From Bog-473 sp035534235 (GTDB lineage Bacteria > Actinomycetota > Acidimicrobiia > Acidimicrobiales > RAAP-2), in the NCBI GenBank assembly GCA_035534235.1, contig DATLSH010000053.1:1-64000 (forward strand): 64,000 bases of DNA, given 5' to 3'. Below the pieces are notes generated by a model. That model worked only from the letters and a program-made list of their open reading frames with translations, was not told the origin of the DNA and searched no databases. Made by a program: the position numbers and the translations under genes. Below, in pieces: positions 31,782 through 39,984 of the stretch; positions within the stretch are counted from its first letter, which is position 1; every line of letters starts with the position of its first letter.

Positions 31782-32939
31782 TCAGGCCACTTGGCGGTCG
31801 ACCGGAGACCCGTCGGCGAACGCGTCCTCGTCCTCCGTCGAGTCGGTCAGGTTCTCAAAGGCGATGGCGCCCATTTCGGTGAATTTCGCGCGCAGCCAGC
31901 CGTCACCGGCGTCAAGCAGCCCGAGCTTCTTGAGGTTGGGCACAATTTTGGAGAAGAGGAGGATCTGGAACTCGTCTCTCTCCGGCGCGGCCTCCATGAT
32001 CTTGATGATGTCGGCGGTCGGGACCTCCATGCGCTCCCAGACCTCCTGCATGACCAGGCGGTCCTTCATCCGTATGGCGGCCTCAAAGGCGAACTCCTGG
32101 CGCTCACGGAGCTCGGGAGTGCTCAGCTCCTTGTAGTACTCCTGCAGGCTGAGCACGCCGAAGGCGACGTGGCGGGCCTCGTCGGCCATGACGTAGCGCA
32201 GCAGCTTCTTGAGCAGGGGTTCGGTGGTCATGGCGTGGATGAACCCGAAGGCGGCCAGGGCCAGGCCCTCCACCATGATCTGCATCCCCAGATAGGTCAT
32301 GTCCCACCGGGAGTCGCTCACGATGTCATCGAGCAACAGCCCGAGGTGGGCGTTCATCGGGTAGTGGCCCGAGAGCTTGGTGTCGAGGTACTTCGAGAAG
32401 ACCTCGACGTGGCGGGCCTCGTCCATCACCTGGGTGGCCGCGTAGTACTTGGCGTCGATCCACGGCACCGTCTCGACGATTTTGGCGGTGCAGAGCAGCG
32501 CACCCTGCTCACCGTGCATGAACTGCGAGAGCATCCAGTTCTGGTTCTCAATGCCGAACCGGATGAACCGCTTCTCGTCCCACTTCTCCAGCACGGTGCC
32601 TGCCATGGCGATGGGGTCCATCTGGGTCATGGCCGGATTGGCCTCGGCGTTGGCGATGACGACCCGCTCCTGGTCGACCTCAATGGACCAGTCGAGGTCG
32701 GTCTGGCCGTTCCACTGGGCCTTCTTGGCCTTCTCGTAGAGCCTGTCGAGCTGGGGCTTGGCGCCCTTCTCGTAGTCCCAGGTGAACTCGGCCGGGCAGT
32801 TGTCCGGTACGCGGTGGTATCCCTCGGCGTCGTAGCGGCCGACGAAATTCAGCACGGACTCAAGATCGTTGATCTTCTCGCGACCGATCAGTTCGAGGTT
32901 GGTCCTCAGCATCTGCTGGTCGTCGTCGACGGTGGTCAT
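31782..32939 (-). CDS. Ferritin-like / R2-like di-iron protein, substrate unknown
   Basis: The 385-residue helical protein has a complete four-carboxylate, two-histidine di-iron set. The first Glu is in FMHGEQGALL, followed by DEARHVEVF (ExxH), the Glu in VEGLALAAF and DEARHVAFG (second ExxH). This arrangement occurs in ribonucleotide reductase R2-like oxidases, desaturases and N-oxygenases; I cannot choose among them. No signal peptide or membrane anchor is seen. The ATG at 32939 overlaps the upstream TetR regulator stop as ATGA, and a TetR-type palindrome lies in front of that regulator, so inducible expression is likely. Confidence 0.75.
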   Translation of the reverse strand: MTTVDDDQQMLRTNLELIGREKINDLESVLNFVGRYDAEGYHRVPDNCPAEFTWDYEKGAKPQLDRLYEKAKKAQWNGQTDLDWSIEVDQERVVIANAEANPAMTQMDPIAMAGTVLEKWDEKRFIRFGIENQNWMLSQFMHGEQGALLCTAKIVETVPWIDAKYYAATQVMDEARHVEVFSKYLDTKLSGHYPMNAHLGLLLDDIVSDSRWDMTYLGMQIMVEGLALAAFGFIHAMTTEPLLKKLLRYVMADEARHVAFGVLSLQEYYKELSTPELRERQEFAFEAAIRMKDRLVMQEVWERMEVPTADIIKIMEAAPERDEFQILLFSKIVPNLKKLGLLDAGDGWLRAKFTEMGAIAFENLTDSTEDEDAFADGSPVDRQVA

Positions 32940-33637
32940 GTGGGTGCCCCTTTGGTGGTCGTGGTTGTGGGTTTGGGTTCGGAGATCGGTGTTGCGGCGC
33001 GCAGGGCCAGGATGCCCGGCAGGACGAAGGACTGCACCAGTCGGCGGCAGTCCTCCGGCTCGGTCAGGTCGGTGTCGGGAGCCGGGTCGGCCACGTAGGC
33101 CAGGACGATCCGCACGGCCCACTCGGCCGCCCGCGAGGCCTGGTCGGGCTCCAGCCAGCGGGCGAAGAAAGGCGCGGCGAAGTCGCCGGCGACCATCAGG
33201 ATCCGGTCCATGTAGCCGAAGGTCAGGTGGGGCAGGATCTTGCCGGGCTCGTGCACCACCAGGTACGCCAGGGCGCGGTGCGCGGTCAGGCGCCGGGCCG
33301 CGTCGACCATGCCGGCCACCAGCACGTCTTCCAAGTCGGTGGCCTCACCCATGACCACGGCCAGAGAGGAGAAGAGGCGGGCGGACTCGGTGTCGACCAC
33401 CGCGGCCAGAATGGCCTCCTTGCCCCGGGGGAAGTTCCGGTAGAGCGTGGCCCGTGAGAAGGTCGATTCCCGGGCGATGTCGTCCAGCGTGGTCTTGGCC
33501 ACCCCCTGGCGGGCCAGGCAGCGCAGGGTGGCGTCGACGATGCGCACCCGGGTGGACGACCGGTCGTCGGCCCCCAGGTGGTGCAGGACCTTGCGCCCCG
33601 GCGGGCGCGTCTCAGGTATCGCCTGCGTCACGCCCAC
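32936..33637 (-). CDS. TetR family transcriptional regulator
   Basis: The 233-residue protein has a TetR helix-turn-helix (TTLDDIARESTFSRATLYRN, residues about 49-68) after a 30-residue N-terminal extension, and a C-terminal ligand domain of the kind seen in lipid-responsive regulators. The downstream di-iron gene overlaps it by four bases, so the two form a unit. An AT-rich inverted repeat starts three bases upstream of the start codon and is the best candidate operator, which implies autoregulation. The ligand is unknown. The C-terminus is Thr-rich. Confidence 0.88.
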   Translation of the reverse strand: MGVTQAIPETRPPGRKVLHHLGADDRSSTRVRIVDATLRCLARQGVAKTTLDDIARESTFSRATLYRNFPRGKEAILAAVVDTESARLFSSLAVVMGEATDLEDVLVAGMVDAARRLTAHRALAYLVVHEPGKILPHLTFGYMDRILMVAGDFAAPFFARWLEPDQASRAAEWAVRIVLAYVADPAPDTDLTEPEDCRRLVQSFVLPGILALRAATPISEPKPTTTTTKGAPT

Positions 33638-33639
33638 TG

Positions 33640-33668
33640 TTGAAACATTATTGCGATATTTGTCTCAA
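33640..33668. promoter_or_regulatory. Candidate TetR operator (inverted repeat)
   Basis: TTGAAACA (33640-33647) and TGTCTCAA (33661-33668) form an inverted repeat with one mismatch around an AT-rich centre, unusual in this GC-rich sequence. It lies in the 33-base gap between the rhomboid stop and the TetR start, where promoter elements for the TetR/di-iron unit are expected. Confidence 0.55.
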
Positions 33669-33670
33669 TG

Positions 33671-34504
33671 TCAAGCAAGGTTGAGGTGACCGGGGGCGAC
33701 AAGAAGGACCGCCAGGGCCAGGACGACCAGGGTGATCACGCTGGAGCCGGCCACCAGCACCGGCCCCAGGGCACGGGACCGGAGCCGCGAGGCGGCGTCA
33801 TAGGCGAGGGCCAGGGTGGCGCCCACCGCCAGCCCGCCGATGTGGGCCCGCCAGTCGATGTTCCCGGTGAAGCCGATCGCCAGGTTGATGACGATGAGGG
33901 CGACCACCGGCCCCATGGGGACGTGTCGGCGCCGGGCCAGCACCACGTAGGCCCCCATCACCCCGAAGATCGCCCCGGAGGCGCCGATGCCGAATTCGGT
34001 GGACGGGCTGAGCAGGTACGAGCAGGTGCTGCCGCCGAGGCCGGCGACCAGGTACAGGGCGAGGAAGCGGCCCTTGCCCAGCATCACCTCCACGGCGGGA
34101 CCGATGATGAGCAGGGCGATCATGTTGCTGACGATGTGCAGCGGGTTGGCGTGCAGGAACATGGCGGTGAACAGCCGGTAGTACTGGTGGAAGTAGTGGA
34201 TGTCGATCGGCTGGTCGGCGAAGCGGCTGACGGCACTGGTGCTGCCGAATCCACTGGCCACGAAGCAGGCCACGTTGGCGGCGATGATGCCGATGACCAC
34301 CGGAGTCGGGTTGGTGCCGACGGCGGCGCGGGCCGACGTCGAGGAGAAGGGCCTGACGGTGCGGGACCCCTGGCGCACGCACTCCGGGCACTGCCAGCCC
34401 ACCGGGGCCGGGGCCATGCAATCGGTGCAGATGGGGCGGTCACAGCGGGCGCACACCACCGCGGCCGCTTTGGCCGGGTGCCGGTAGCAGGGGTGGGCAC
34501 TCAC
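33671..34504 (-). CDS. Rhomboid intramembrane serine protease with N-terminal zinc-binding domain
   Basis: Cleaves membrane proteins within the bilayer. The 277-residue protein has an N-terminal Cys/His domain of B-box or zinc-ribbon type (CYRHPAKAAAVVCARCDRPI, then CTDCMAP and CPEC). Six or seven membrane segments follow. Rhomboid motifs are HANPLHIVSNM, the catalytic serine in GIGASGAIFGV and the catalytic histidine in DWRAHIGGLAVG. The GTG start at 34504 overlaps the upstream TetR gene as GTGA. The longer open frame reads through that regulator gene and is rejected. Confidence 0.9.
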   Translation of the reverse strand: MSAHPCYRHPAKAAAVVCARCDRPICTDCMAPAPVGWQCPECVRQGSRTVRPFSSTSARAAVGTNPTPVVIGIIAANVACFVASGFGSTSAVSRFADQPIDIHYFHQYYRLFTAMFLHANPLHIVSNMIALLIIGPAVEVMLGKGRFLALYLVAGLGGSTCSYLLSPSTEFGIGASGAIFGVMGAYVVLARRRHVPMGPVVALIVINLAIGFTGNIDWRAHIGGLAVGATLALAYDAASRLRSRALGPVLVAGSSVITLVVLALAVLLVAPGHLNLA

Positions 34505-35061
34505 CGGATGCCGGCCAGCAATTCGGCCCGCACCAGGCGGGCCACCTGCGCCGGATCGTCGAGGTCCCAACGCCCGGGCGAGCCGATGTAGGAGAGGACC
34601 ATGCGGGCCAGGAAGTCGGCCGCCACGTCGACATCGGTGCCCTCCGCCATGCCATGACGGACGAGATACGGCGTCAGGAAGGCGGCCACCAGCTTATGGG
34701 TCTCGTTGGCCTCCACCGTCATGCGGGGCAGCAGGATCTCCGGCTCGGTCTGCAGTATCCGCTGGAGTACCTCGTGGTCGAGGATGGCATTGTGGGCGAA
34801 CACCAGCCCGCGTTCGAGCACCTCCTCAAGGGTGTCGGCGTCGTGCACCTCGTCGTAGAGGCGCAGGAAGAAGCGGCCGAACTCCCAACGCACCACGGCG
34901 CCGATCAGCTCGTCACGCCCACCGGGGAAGTAGCGGTAGACGGTGGCCCTCGAGACCCCGGCAGCGCGGGCGGCATCCTCCACCGTGGTCTTAGCCAGGC
35001 CCCAGCGGGCCACACAGTCATAGGTCGCCTGCAGCAGGCGCTCCCGGACGTTCACGTTCAC
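34501..35061 (-). CDS. TetR family transcriptional regulator
   Basis: The 186-residue protein has a typical TetR N-terminal helix-turn-helix (TTVEDAARAAGVSRATVYRY, residues about 25-44) and an all-helical ligand domain. It starts at GTG 35061, overlapping dapB as GTGA, and itself overlaps the rhomboid gene, so dapB-tetR-rhomboid look like one transcript. No separate operator is visible because there is no gap. It is about 40 per cent alike by eye to the other TetR gene in the DNA-binding part, but the rest differs. Confidence 0.85.
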   Translation of the reverse strand: MNVNVRERLLQATYDCVARWGLAKTTVEDAARAAGVSRATVYRYFPGGRDELIGAVVRWEFGRFFLRLYDEVHDADTLEEVLERGLVFAHNAILDHEVLQRILQTEPEILLPRMTVEANETHKLVAAFLTPYLVRHGMAEGTDVDVAADFLARMVLSYIGSPGRWDLDDPAQVARLVRAELLAGIR

Positions 35062-35849
35062 AACCCGAGCAGCGCCTCAATGCCGACGGTCAGGCCCGGG
35101 CGATCGGCCACGGAGCGGACGGCCAGGAGGACCCCCGGCATGAAGGACCTCCGGTCGTAGGAGTCGTGACGGAGGCTCAGGATCTGCCCCGGGGCACCGA
35201 AGATGACCTCCTCATGGGCGATGAGGCCGGGCAGGCGCACCGAGTGCAGCCGGACGCCCCCGGGCCCCTCGGCGCCCCGGGCCCCGGGAAGCACCCATTC
35301 GGTGGTCGGGTCGGGAGGGAGCGGCCCGGTGCCCGCCTTCTCCCGGGCGGCTGCGATGCCGTGCGCCGTGCGCAGCGAGGTGCCCGAGGGGGCGTCGCGC
35401 TTGGCGTCGTGGTGCAGCTCAATGACCTCGACCCCGTCCATGTGGGGAGCGGCGAGCTCGCAGAAGCGCATGAGCAGCACGGCCCCGATGGCGAAGTTGG
35501 CCGCCACGATGGCATTGGGCCCCGAGCCCGAGCCGGTGAAGAGGCCGGCCGCCTCGGCGAGGTCGGAGTCGGAGAGCCCGGTGGTGCCCACCACGGCGTG
35601 GATCCCGGCCCCGGCGTAATGCGGGAGGTTGTGCCGCACCGCCTCGGCCACCGTGAAGTCCACCACCACGTCGGCACCGAGGTCACGCAGCGAGTTGACC
35701 TCGCCCAGGATCTCCCGCTCGCAGACCATCTCGCCCACGTGGCCGGGGTCGATGGCGGCGACCAGCTCGAGGTCCGGCGCTGTCGCGACCGCCCGGCACA
35801 CCTCCTGGCCCATGCGACCGCCGGCGCCGACCACACCGACCGCTTGCAT
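35058..35849 (-). CDS. dapB: 4-hydroxy-tetrahydrodipicolinate reductase DapB
   Basis: Reduces the DapA product with NAD(P)H in lysine and diaminopimelate synthesis. The 263-residue protein has the N-terminal dinucleotide motif GVVGAGGRMGQEV, VVGTTGLSD, and the catalytic ELHHDAKRDAPSGT segment (His pair, Lys and the SGT loop). The ATG at 35849 follows the M16 peptidase gene by ten bases. Confidence 0.96.
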   Translation of the reverse strand: MQAVGVVGAGGRMGQEVCRAVATAPDLELVAAIDPGHVGEMVCEREILGEVNSLRDLGADVVVDFTVAEAVRHNLPHYAGAGIHAVVGTTGLSDSDLAEAAGLFTGSGSGPNAIVAANFAIGAVLLMRFCELAAPHMDGVEVIELHHDAKRDAPSGTSLRTAHGIAAAREKAGTGPLPPDPTTEWVLPGARGAEGPGGVRLHSVRLPGLIAHEEVIFGAPGQILSLRHDSYDRRSFMPGVLLAVRSVADRPGLTVGIEALLGL

Positions 35850-35859
35850 GCGACGTACC

Positions 35860-37107
35860 CTACCGGGCCGCCATGGCGAAGGCGTCTTCGTCGAACGGTC
35901 CCACCGCGCTCATCGTGCGCGGCGACTGCTCCAGCTGGCGCGCCTCGGCCAGGACCTCGTCGCGATCAACCGCTTCAATCCGGGCCAGCACGTCATTGAC
36001 GGTCCTCACCTCGCCATGCAGCAGGAGTGACGCTCCGATGCGGCTCATCCGGGCACCGGAGTCCTCGCCCGAGAGGAGGGTTTCGGCCCGCAAGTTTCCC
36101 TTGGCCACCGCCAGCTCGCGCTCGGTGATGCCGTGCTCGGCCAGGAGCTCTAACTCACCGGTCACGATGCGCAGGACCTCGTTGACATGCTCGGGTGCGG
36201 TGCCCACCACGACGGCCAGCGAGCCCGTGTCCTGGTAGGCCGCCCGTTCCGACCAGACCGAGTAGGCCAGGCCCCGCTCTTCACGGACCTTGCGGAACAG
36301 CCGGCTGGAGAGGCCACCGCCGAGCACGTGGTTGAGGACGGCCAGGGCCCAGCGGCGCTCGCTGAAGCGCGAGACCGAGCGCACCCCGTAGACCAGGTGG
36401 GCCTGCTCGGTCGGCCGTCGCGCCACGTGCAGGGAGCGGGTGTCGTCCCCCGGTGCCTGGCGCGTCGGTTCGGATCCCCCGGGCCGGCCGGTGAATCGGC
36501 GTTCCAGGTCGTCCGCCACGGCCTCGTGCGTGCAGTCGCCGGCGACCGAGACCACCATGTTGTCCGGGCGGTAGTGGTGCTCAAAGAAGCGGCGGATTTC
36601 GACCGCGCCCAGTCCGGCCACGCTGGTAGCCGTACCGAGCGTGTCGCGGCCGAGCGCGTGGCTCGGGAACAGCGACGATTGCCACAGTTCGGCCGCCAGG
36701 TCGGATGGCTCGTCGGCGTGCATGAGGATCTCGTCCAGAATCACCGTGCGTTCCGCATCGATGTCAGCGGGCCGCAGCGCGGCACCCCACATGATATCGC
36801 TGAGTATGTCCAGGCCGAGGGAGAGGTGCTCGGAGAGGAGCCGCACGTAGAAGGTCGTGTATTCCTTGGTGGTGAAGGCGTTGCAGTCTCCACCCACTTC
36901 GTCGAGCGACTCGGCGATGGAGGCCGCGGAACGCGTCTCGGTGCCCTTGAAGAGCAGATGCTCCAAGAAGTGCGACGCACCGGCCAGCTCGTCAGGCTCG
37001 TCGCGTGACCCGGTGCCCACCCAGTAGGCCATCGCCACCGAGCGGACATCCGCCATGGTCTCGGTGACCAGGCGGATGCCGCTGGGCAGCACCGAGCTCT
37101 CGATCAA
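35860..37107 (-). CDS. M16 family zinc metallopeptidase
   Basis: Processing-peptidase-like protease. The 415-residue protein has the inverted zinc motif HFLEH (in ASHFLEHLLFKGT, residues about 46-50) with the downstream glutamate in the TKEYTTFYVRLLSEHL region, followed by the second M16 domain. No signal peptide is present. This gene regularly follows pnp in Actinobacteria (called pepR in mycobacteria). The TTG start at 37107 overlaps the pnp stop as TTGA. Confidence 0.92.
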   Translation of the reverse strand: MIESSVLPSGIRLVTETMADVRSVAMAYWVGTGSRDEPDELAGASHFLEHLLFKGTETRSAASIAESLDEVGGDCNAFTTKEYTTFYVRLLSEHLSLGLDILSDIMWGAALRPADIDAERTVILDEILMHADEPSDLAAELWQSSLFPSHALGRDTLGTATSVAGLGAVEIRRFFEHHYRPDNMVVSVAGDCTHEAVADDLERRFTGRPGGSEPTRQAPGDDTRSLHVARRPTEQAHLVYGVRSVSRFSERRWALAVLNHVLGGGLSSRLFRKVREERGLAYSVWSERAAYQDTGSLAVVVGTAPEHVNEVLRIVTGELELLAEHGITERELAVAKGNLRAETLLSGEDSGARMSRIGASLLLHGEVRTVNDVLARIEAVDRDEVLAEARQLEQSPRTMSAVGPFDEDAFAMAAR

Positions 37108-39527
37108 CGGCGCCGCGAGCGATTGCGGGGAGGACGGTTGCCGCTTCCCCCGCCACCTCGGCTCTCGCCGTCCACCGCGCCCGGCCCCAGATCCCCCAGA
37201 TCGGCGGCCAGCTCGGCTTCGAAGGCATCCTCGAACGAGGGCGTCCCGGTACCGGGGGTGTTCTCGGTCCGCTCGGACCGCTCAGCCCGCTCGGACCGCT
37301 CGGGCCGCTCGGCCGGTGCCGGTGCGTCCGCACCTTCGGGGACCGAGGCCAGCGAGAGCGAGACCTTGCCCTGGGGATCGATGTCGTCGACCCGGACCTC
37401 GACCGCCTGGCCCAAGACCAGGACGTCCTCCACGTTGTTGATCCGCTTGCCGCCGGCCAGGGCCGAGAGCTTGGAGATGTGCAGGAGACCATCTCGACCA
37501 GGGAGAACATTCACGAAGGCGCCGAACTTGGTGATGTTGACCACCCGTCCGGCGTACACGACGCCCACATCGGCGGTCGGCGGGTCGAGGATGAGCGAAA
37601 TTCGGCGCCGCGCCTCCTCCACCGCGTTCCCGTCGACGGCCCCGATGGTGACCGTGCCGACCATGCCGTCGTCGTCGACCGCGATGTCGGCCCCGGTCTC
37701 CTGCTGCAGGGTGTTGATGACCTTGCCCTTGGGGCCGATGACCTCGCCGATCTTGTCGATCGGGATCTCCATGGAGACGATCTTCGGGGCGCTGGCGGCC
37801 ACGTGGTCACGGGGCTCGGCGATGGCCGCGGCCATGACGCCGAGGATGGTCAGCCGGGCTTCCTTGGCCTGATGGAGCGCCTTGGCCAATACGTCGGCGG
37901 GCAGGCCGGCGATCTTGGTATCGAGCTGCAGGGCCGTCACCGCCTCGGACGTGCCGGCCACCTTGAAGTCCATGTCGCCGAAGGCATCCTCGGAACCCAG
38001 GATGTCGGTGAGCGTCACGTAGGTGCCTCCGTCATAGACCAGGCCCATGGCGATTCCCGCCACCGCAGCCTTAAGGGGTACCCCGGCGGCCATCAGGGAA
38101 AGCGATGAGCCACAGACCGACGCCATGGACGTGGAGCCGTTCGACGCAAGGACATCGGACACCACGCGCAGCGTGTAGGGGAACTCCTCCACGCTCGGGA
38201 CCACCGGCAGCAGCGCCCGCTCGGCCAGCAGGCCGTGGCCGATCTCACGGCGCTTGGGGCCGCGCATGAAGCCGGTCTCGCCGGTGGAGAACGGCGGGAA
38301 GTTGTAGTGGTGCATGTAGCGCTTCTTGTCGACCGGCGTGATGGTGTCGAGCAGCTGGTTCATGCGGGGCATGCCGAGCGTCGTCACGTTCAGCACCTGG
38401 GTCTCGCCGCGCTGGAAGAGCGCCGAGCCGTGGGCCGTCGGGAAGAGGTCGATCTCGGCCGAGAGCGGTCGGATGTCCGCCGTGCCGCGGCCGTCCACCC
38501 GCACACCCTCCTCGACTATGCGCTTGCGCACCAGCTTCTTGGTCAGCGACCGGATGGCCGCCTTGACCTCGCCGGCACGCTCGGCGAACTCCTCGGCCAG
38601 CGCGGCCTTGATCTCGTTGCCGGCACCCTCCAGTGCGGCGTTGCGCTCGGCCTTGGTGGTGACCAGGTTCGCCTTGGCGATGGGGTCGGTGCCCAACGCC
38701 TCGACCCGGGACCACACATCGTCGCCGTAGTCGGACTGGGTGGTGAACTCCATGGTCTCGATCGGACCGTGGGCGGCCACCACGTCGGCCACCAGCCGGC
38801 GCTGCAGGTTGATCGACTCGCGGATCGGGGTCTTGGCCGCCTCCAGCCCGGCCGCCAGCACCTCTTCGGTGACCTTGGGCGCACCGGCCTCGTAGTACGA
38901 CCACGACTTCTCGGTCCCACCGGCCTCCACCATCATGATGGCGATGTCGGTGTCGGTGGCGTCGGTGAGCGCCCGGCCGGCCACCACCAGCTCGAAGGTG
39001 GACTCCTCGCCCTCCTCGAAGGTCGGGTGCGGGATCCACGTGCCCTCGGTGGTGAAGGCCACCCGCACGGCGCCGATGGGCCCGTCGAAAGGGATGCCCG
39101 AGAGCATGAGGGCGGCGGACGCCGCGTTGATGGCCAATACGTCGTGCGGGTTCTCCTGGTCGGCGCCGAAGATCGTCCCCACCACGTGCACCTCGTTGCG
39201 GAACCCGTCGGGGAACGAAGGGCGCAACGGGCGGTCGATGAGGCGGCAGGTCAGGATGGCCTGGTCCGAGCTCTTGCCCTCCCGACGGAAGAACGAGCCG
39301 GGTATCTTCCCGGCGGCGTAGGTCCGCTCCTCAATGTCGACGGTGAGGGGGAAGAAGTCGGTTCCCTCCCGTATGGACCGTGCCGCGGTGGCGGTGGCCA
39401 GCAGGACGGTGTCCCCTATGCGGGCGAGCACGGCGCCGTCGGCCAGGTGGGCCAACTTCCCGGTCTCGAAGGTCAGGGTGCGGTCGGTGCCACTGATGGG
39501 CCCCGACACGGAAATGGCGTCAGCCAT
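37104..39527 (-). CDS. pnp: Polyribonucleotide nucleotidyltransferase (PNPase)
   Basis: Phosphorolytic 3'-5' exoribonuclease and trimeric core of RNA decay. The 807-residue protein has two RNase PH domains (the first near IEERTYAAGKIPGSFFRREG, the second with GSALFQRGETQVLNVTTLG), then KH (IPIDKIGEVIGPKGKVINTL) and S1 domains (GVVYAGRVVNITKFGAFVNV). The C-terminus has a charged Arg/Ser/Glu tail built from repeated ERSERA-like units and ends SRRR. The ATG has AGGAG eight bases upstream. rpsO is upstream, separated by 117 bases. Confidence 0.97.
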   Translation of the reverse strand: MADAISVSGPISGTDRTLTFETGKLAHLADGAVLARIGDTVLLATATAARSIREGTDFFPLTVDIEERTYAAGKIPGSFFRREGKSSDQAILTCRLIDRPLRPSFPDGFRNEVHVVGTIFGADQENPHDVLAINAASAALMLSGIPFDGPIGAVRVAFTTEGTWIPHPTFEEGEESTFELVVAGRALTDATDTDIAIMMVEAGGTEKSWSYYEAGAPKVTEEVLAAGLEAAKTPIRESINLQRRLVADVVAAHGPIETMEFTTQSDYGDDVWSRVEALGTDPIAKANLVTTKAERNAALEGAGNEIKAALAEEFAERAGEVKAAIRSLTKKLVRKRIVEEGVRVDGRGTADIRPLSAEIDLFPTAHGSALFQRGETQVLNVTTLGMPRMNQLLDTITPVDKKRYMHHYNFPPFSTGETGFMRGPKRREIGHGLLAERALLPVVPSVEEFPYTLRVVSDVLASNGSTSMASVCGSSLSLMAAGVPLKAAVAGIAMGLVYDGGTYVTLTDILGSEDAFGDMDFKVAGTSEAVTALQLDTKIAGLPADVLAKALHQAKEARLTILGVMAAAIAEPRDHVAASAPKIVSMEIPIDKIGEVIGPKGKVINTLQQETGADIAVDDDGMVGTVTIGAVDGNAVEEARRRISLILDPPTADVGVVYAGRVVNITKFGAFVNVLPGRDGLLHISKLSALAGGKRINNVEDVLVLGQAVEVRVDDIDPQGKVSLSLASVPEGADAPAPAERPERSERAERSERTENTPGTGTPSFEDAFEAELAADLGDLGPGAVDGESRGGGGSGNRPPRNRSRRR

Positions 39528-39644
39528 GATGCTCCTCGTGTTGTGTGTGGGGGCATCTTCCCGCTGGTTCCCAGTGGTCGGCCACCTCAGGGGAAGTGAC
39601 CGGCGACTGGCAGCCAGCGCCAGGAAGTGCCCGGATGTGTTTCG

Positions 39645-39902
39645 CTACCGTCGAATGCCGAGACGGCTGATGATGGTGCGATAGCGCTCGACGTCGTTCT
39701 TGCGGACGTAATCGAGCAACCGCCGGCGTTGGCCGATGAGCTTCATCAGGCCGCGCCGGGTGTGGTGGTCCCCCTTGTGATCCTTCAAATGCTCCGTCAG
39801 GTGGTTGATCCGTCCCGACAGCAGGGCGATCTGCACATCTGGTGAACCAGTGTCACTTTCGTGCAGCCGGTACTCGGCAATAGTGGCCTGCGTGTCGGGC
39901 AT
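39645..39902 (-). CDS. rpsO: 30S ribosomal protein S15
   Basis: Primary 16S rRNA-binding protein of the small subunit platform. The 85-residue protein shows the family sequence: SDTGSPDVQIALLSGRINHL near residues 16-35 and HHTRRGLMKLIGQRRRLLDY near residues 46-65. Position directly before pnp is conserved in most bacteria. The 82-base region upstream contains TACGAT, which could be a -10, but no strong -35 was seen. Confidence 0.97.
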   Translation of the reverse strand: MPDTQATIAEYRLHESDTGSPDVQIALLSGRINHLTEHLKDHKGDHHTRRGLMKLIGQRRRLLDYVRKNDVERYRTIISRLGIRR

Positions 39903-39984
39903 GAAGATGCGAACCTCGAAGCTGTTGTAGGAGTGCGGCGGGGACCAGCCCCAACCGGCGAATATCGTAGCAGGTGCCTGCCGA

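Noticed and set aside
35850..35859. Promoter between the M16 peptidase and dapB
   Set aside because: Only ten bases separate the genes; nothing promoter-like is visible.
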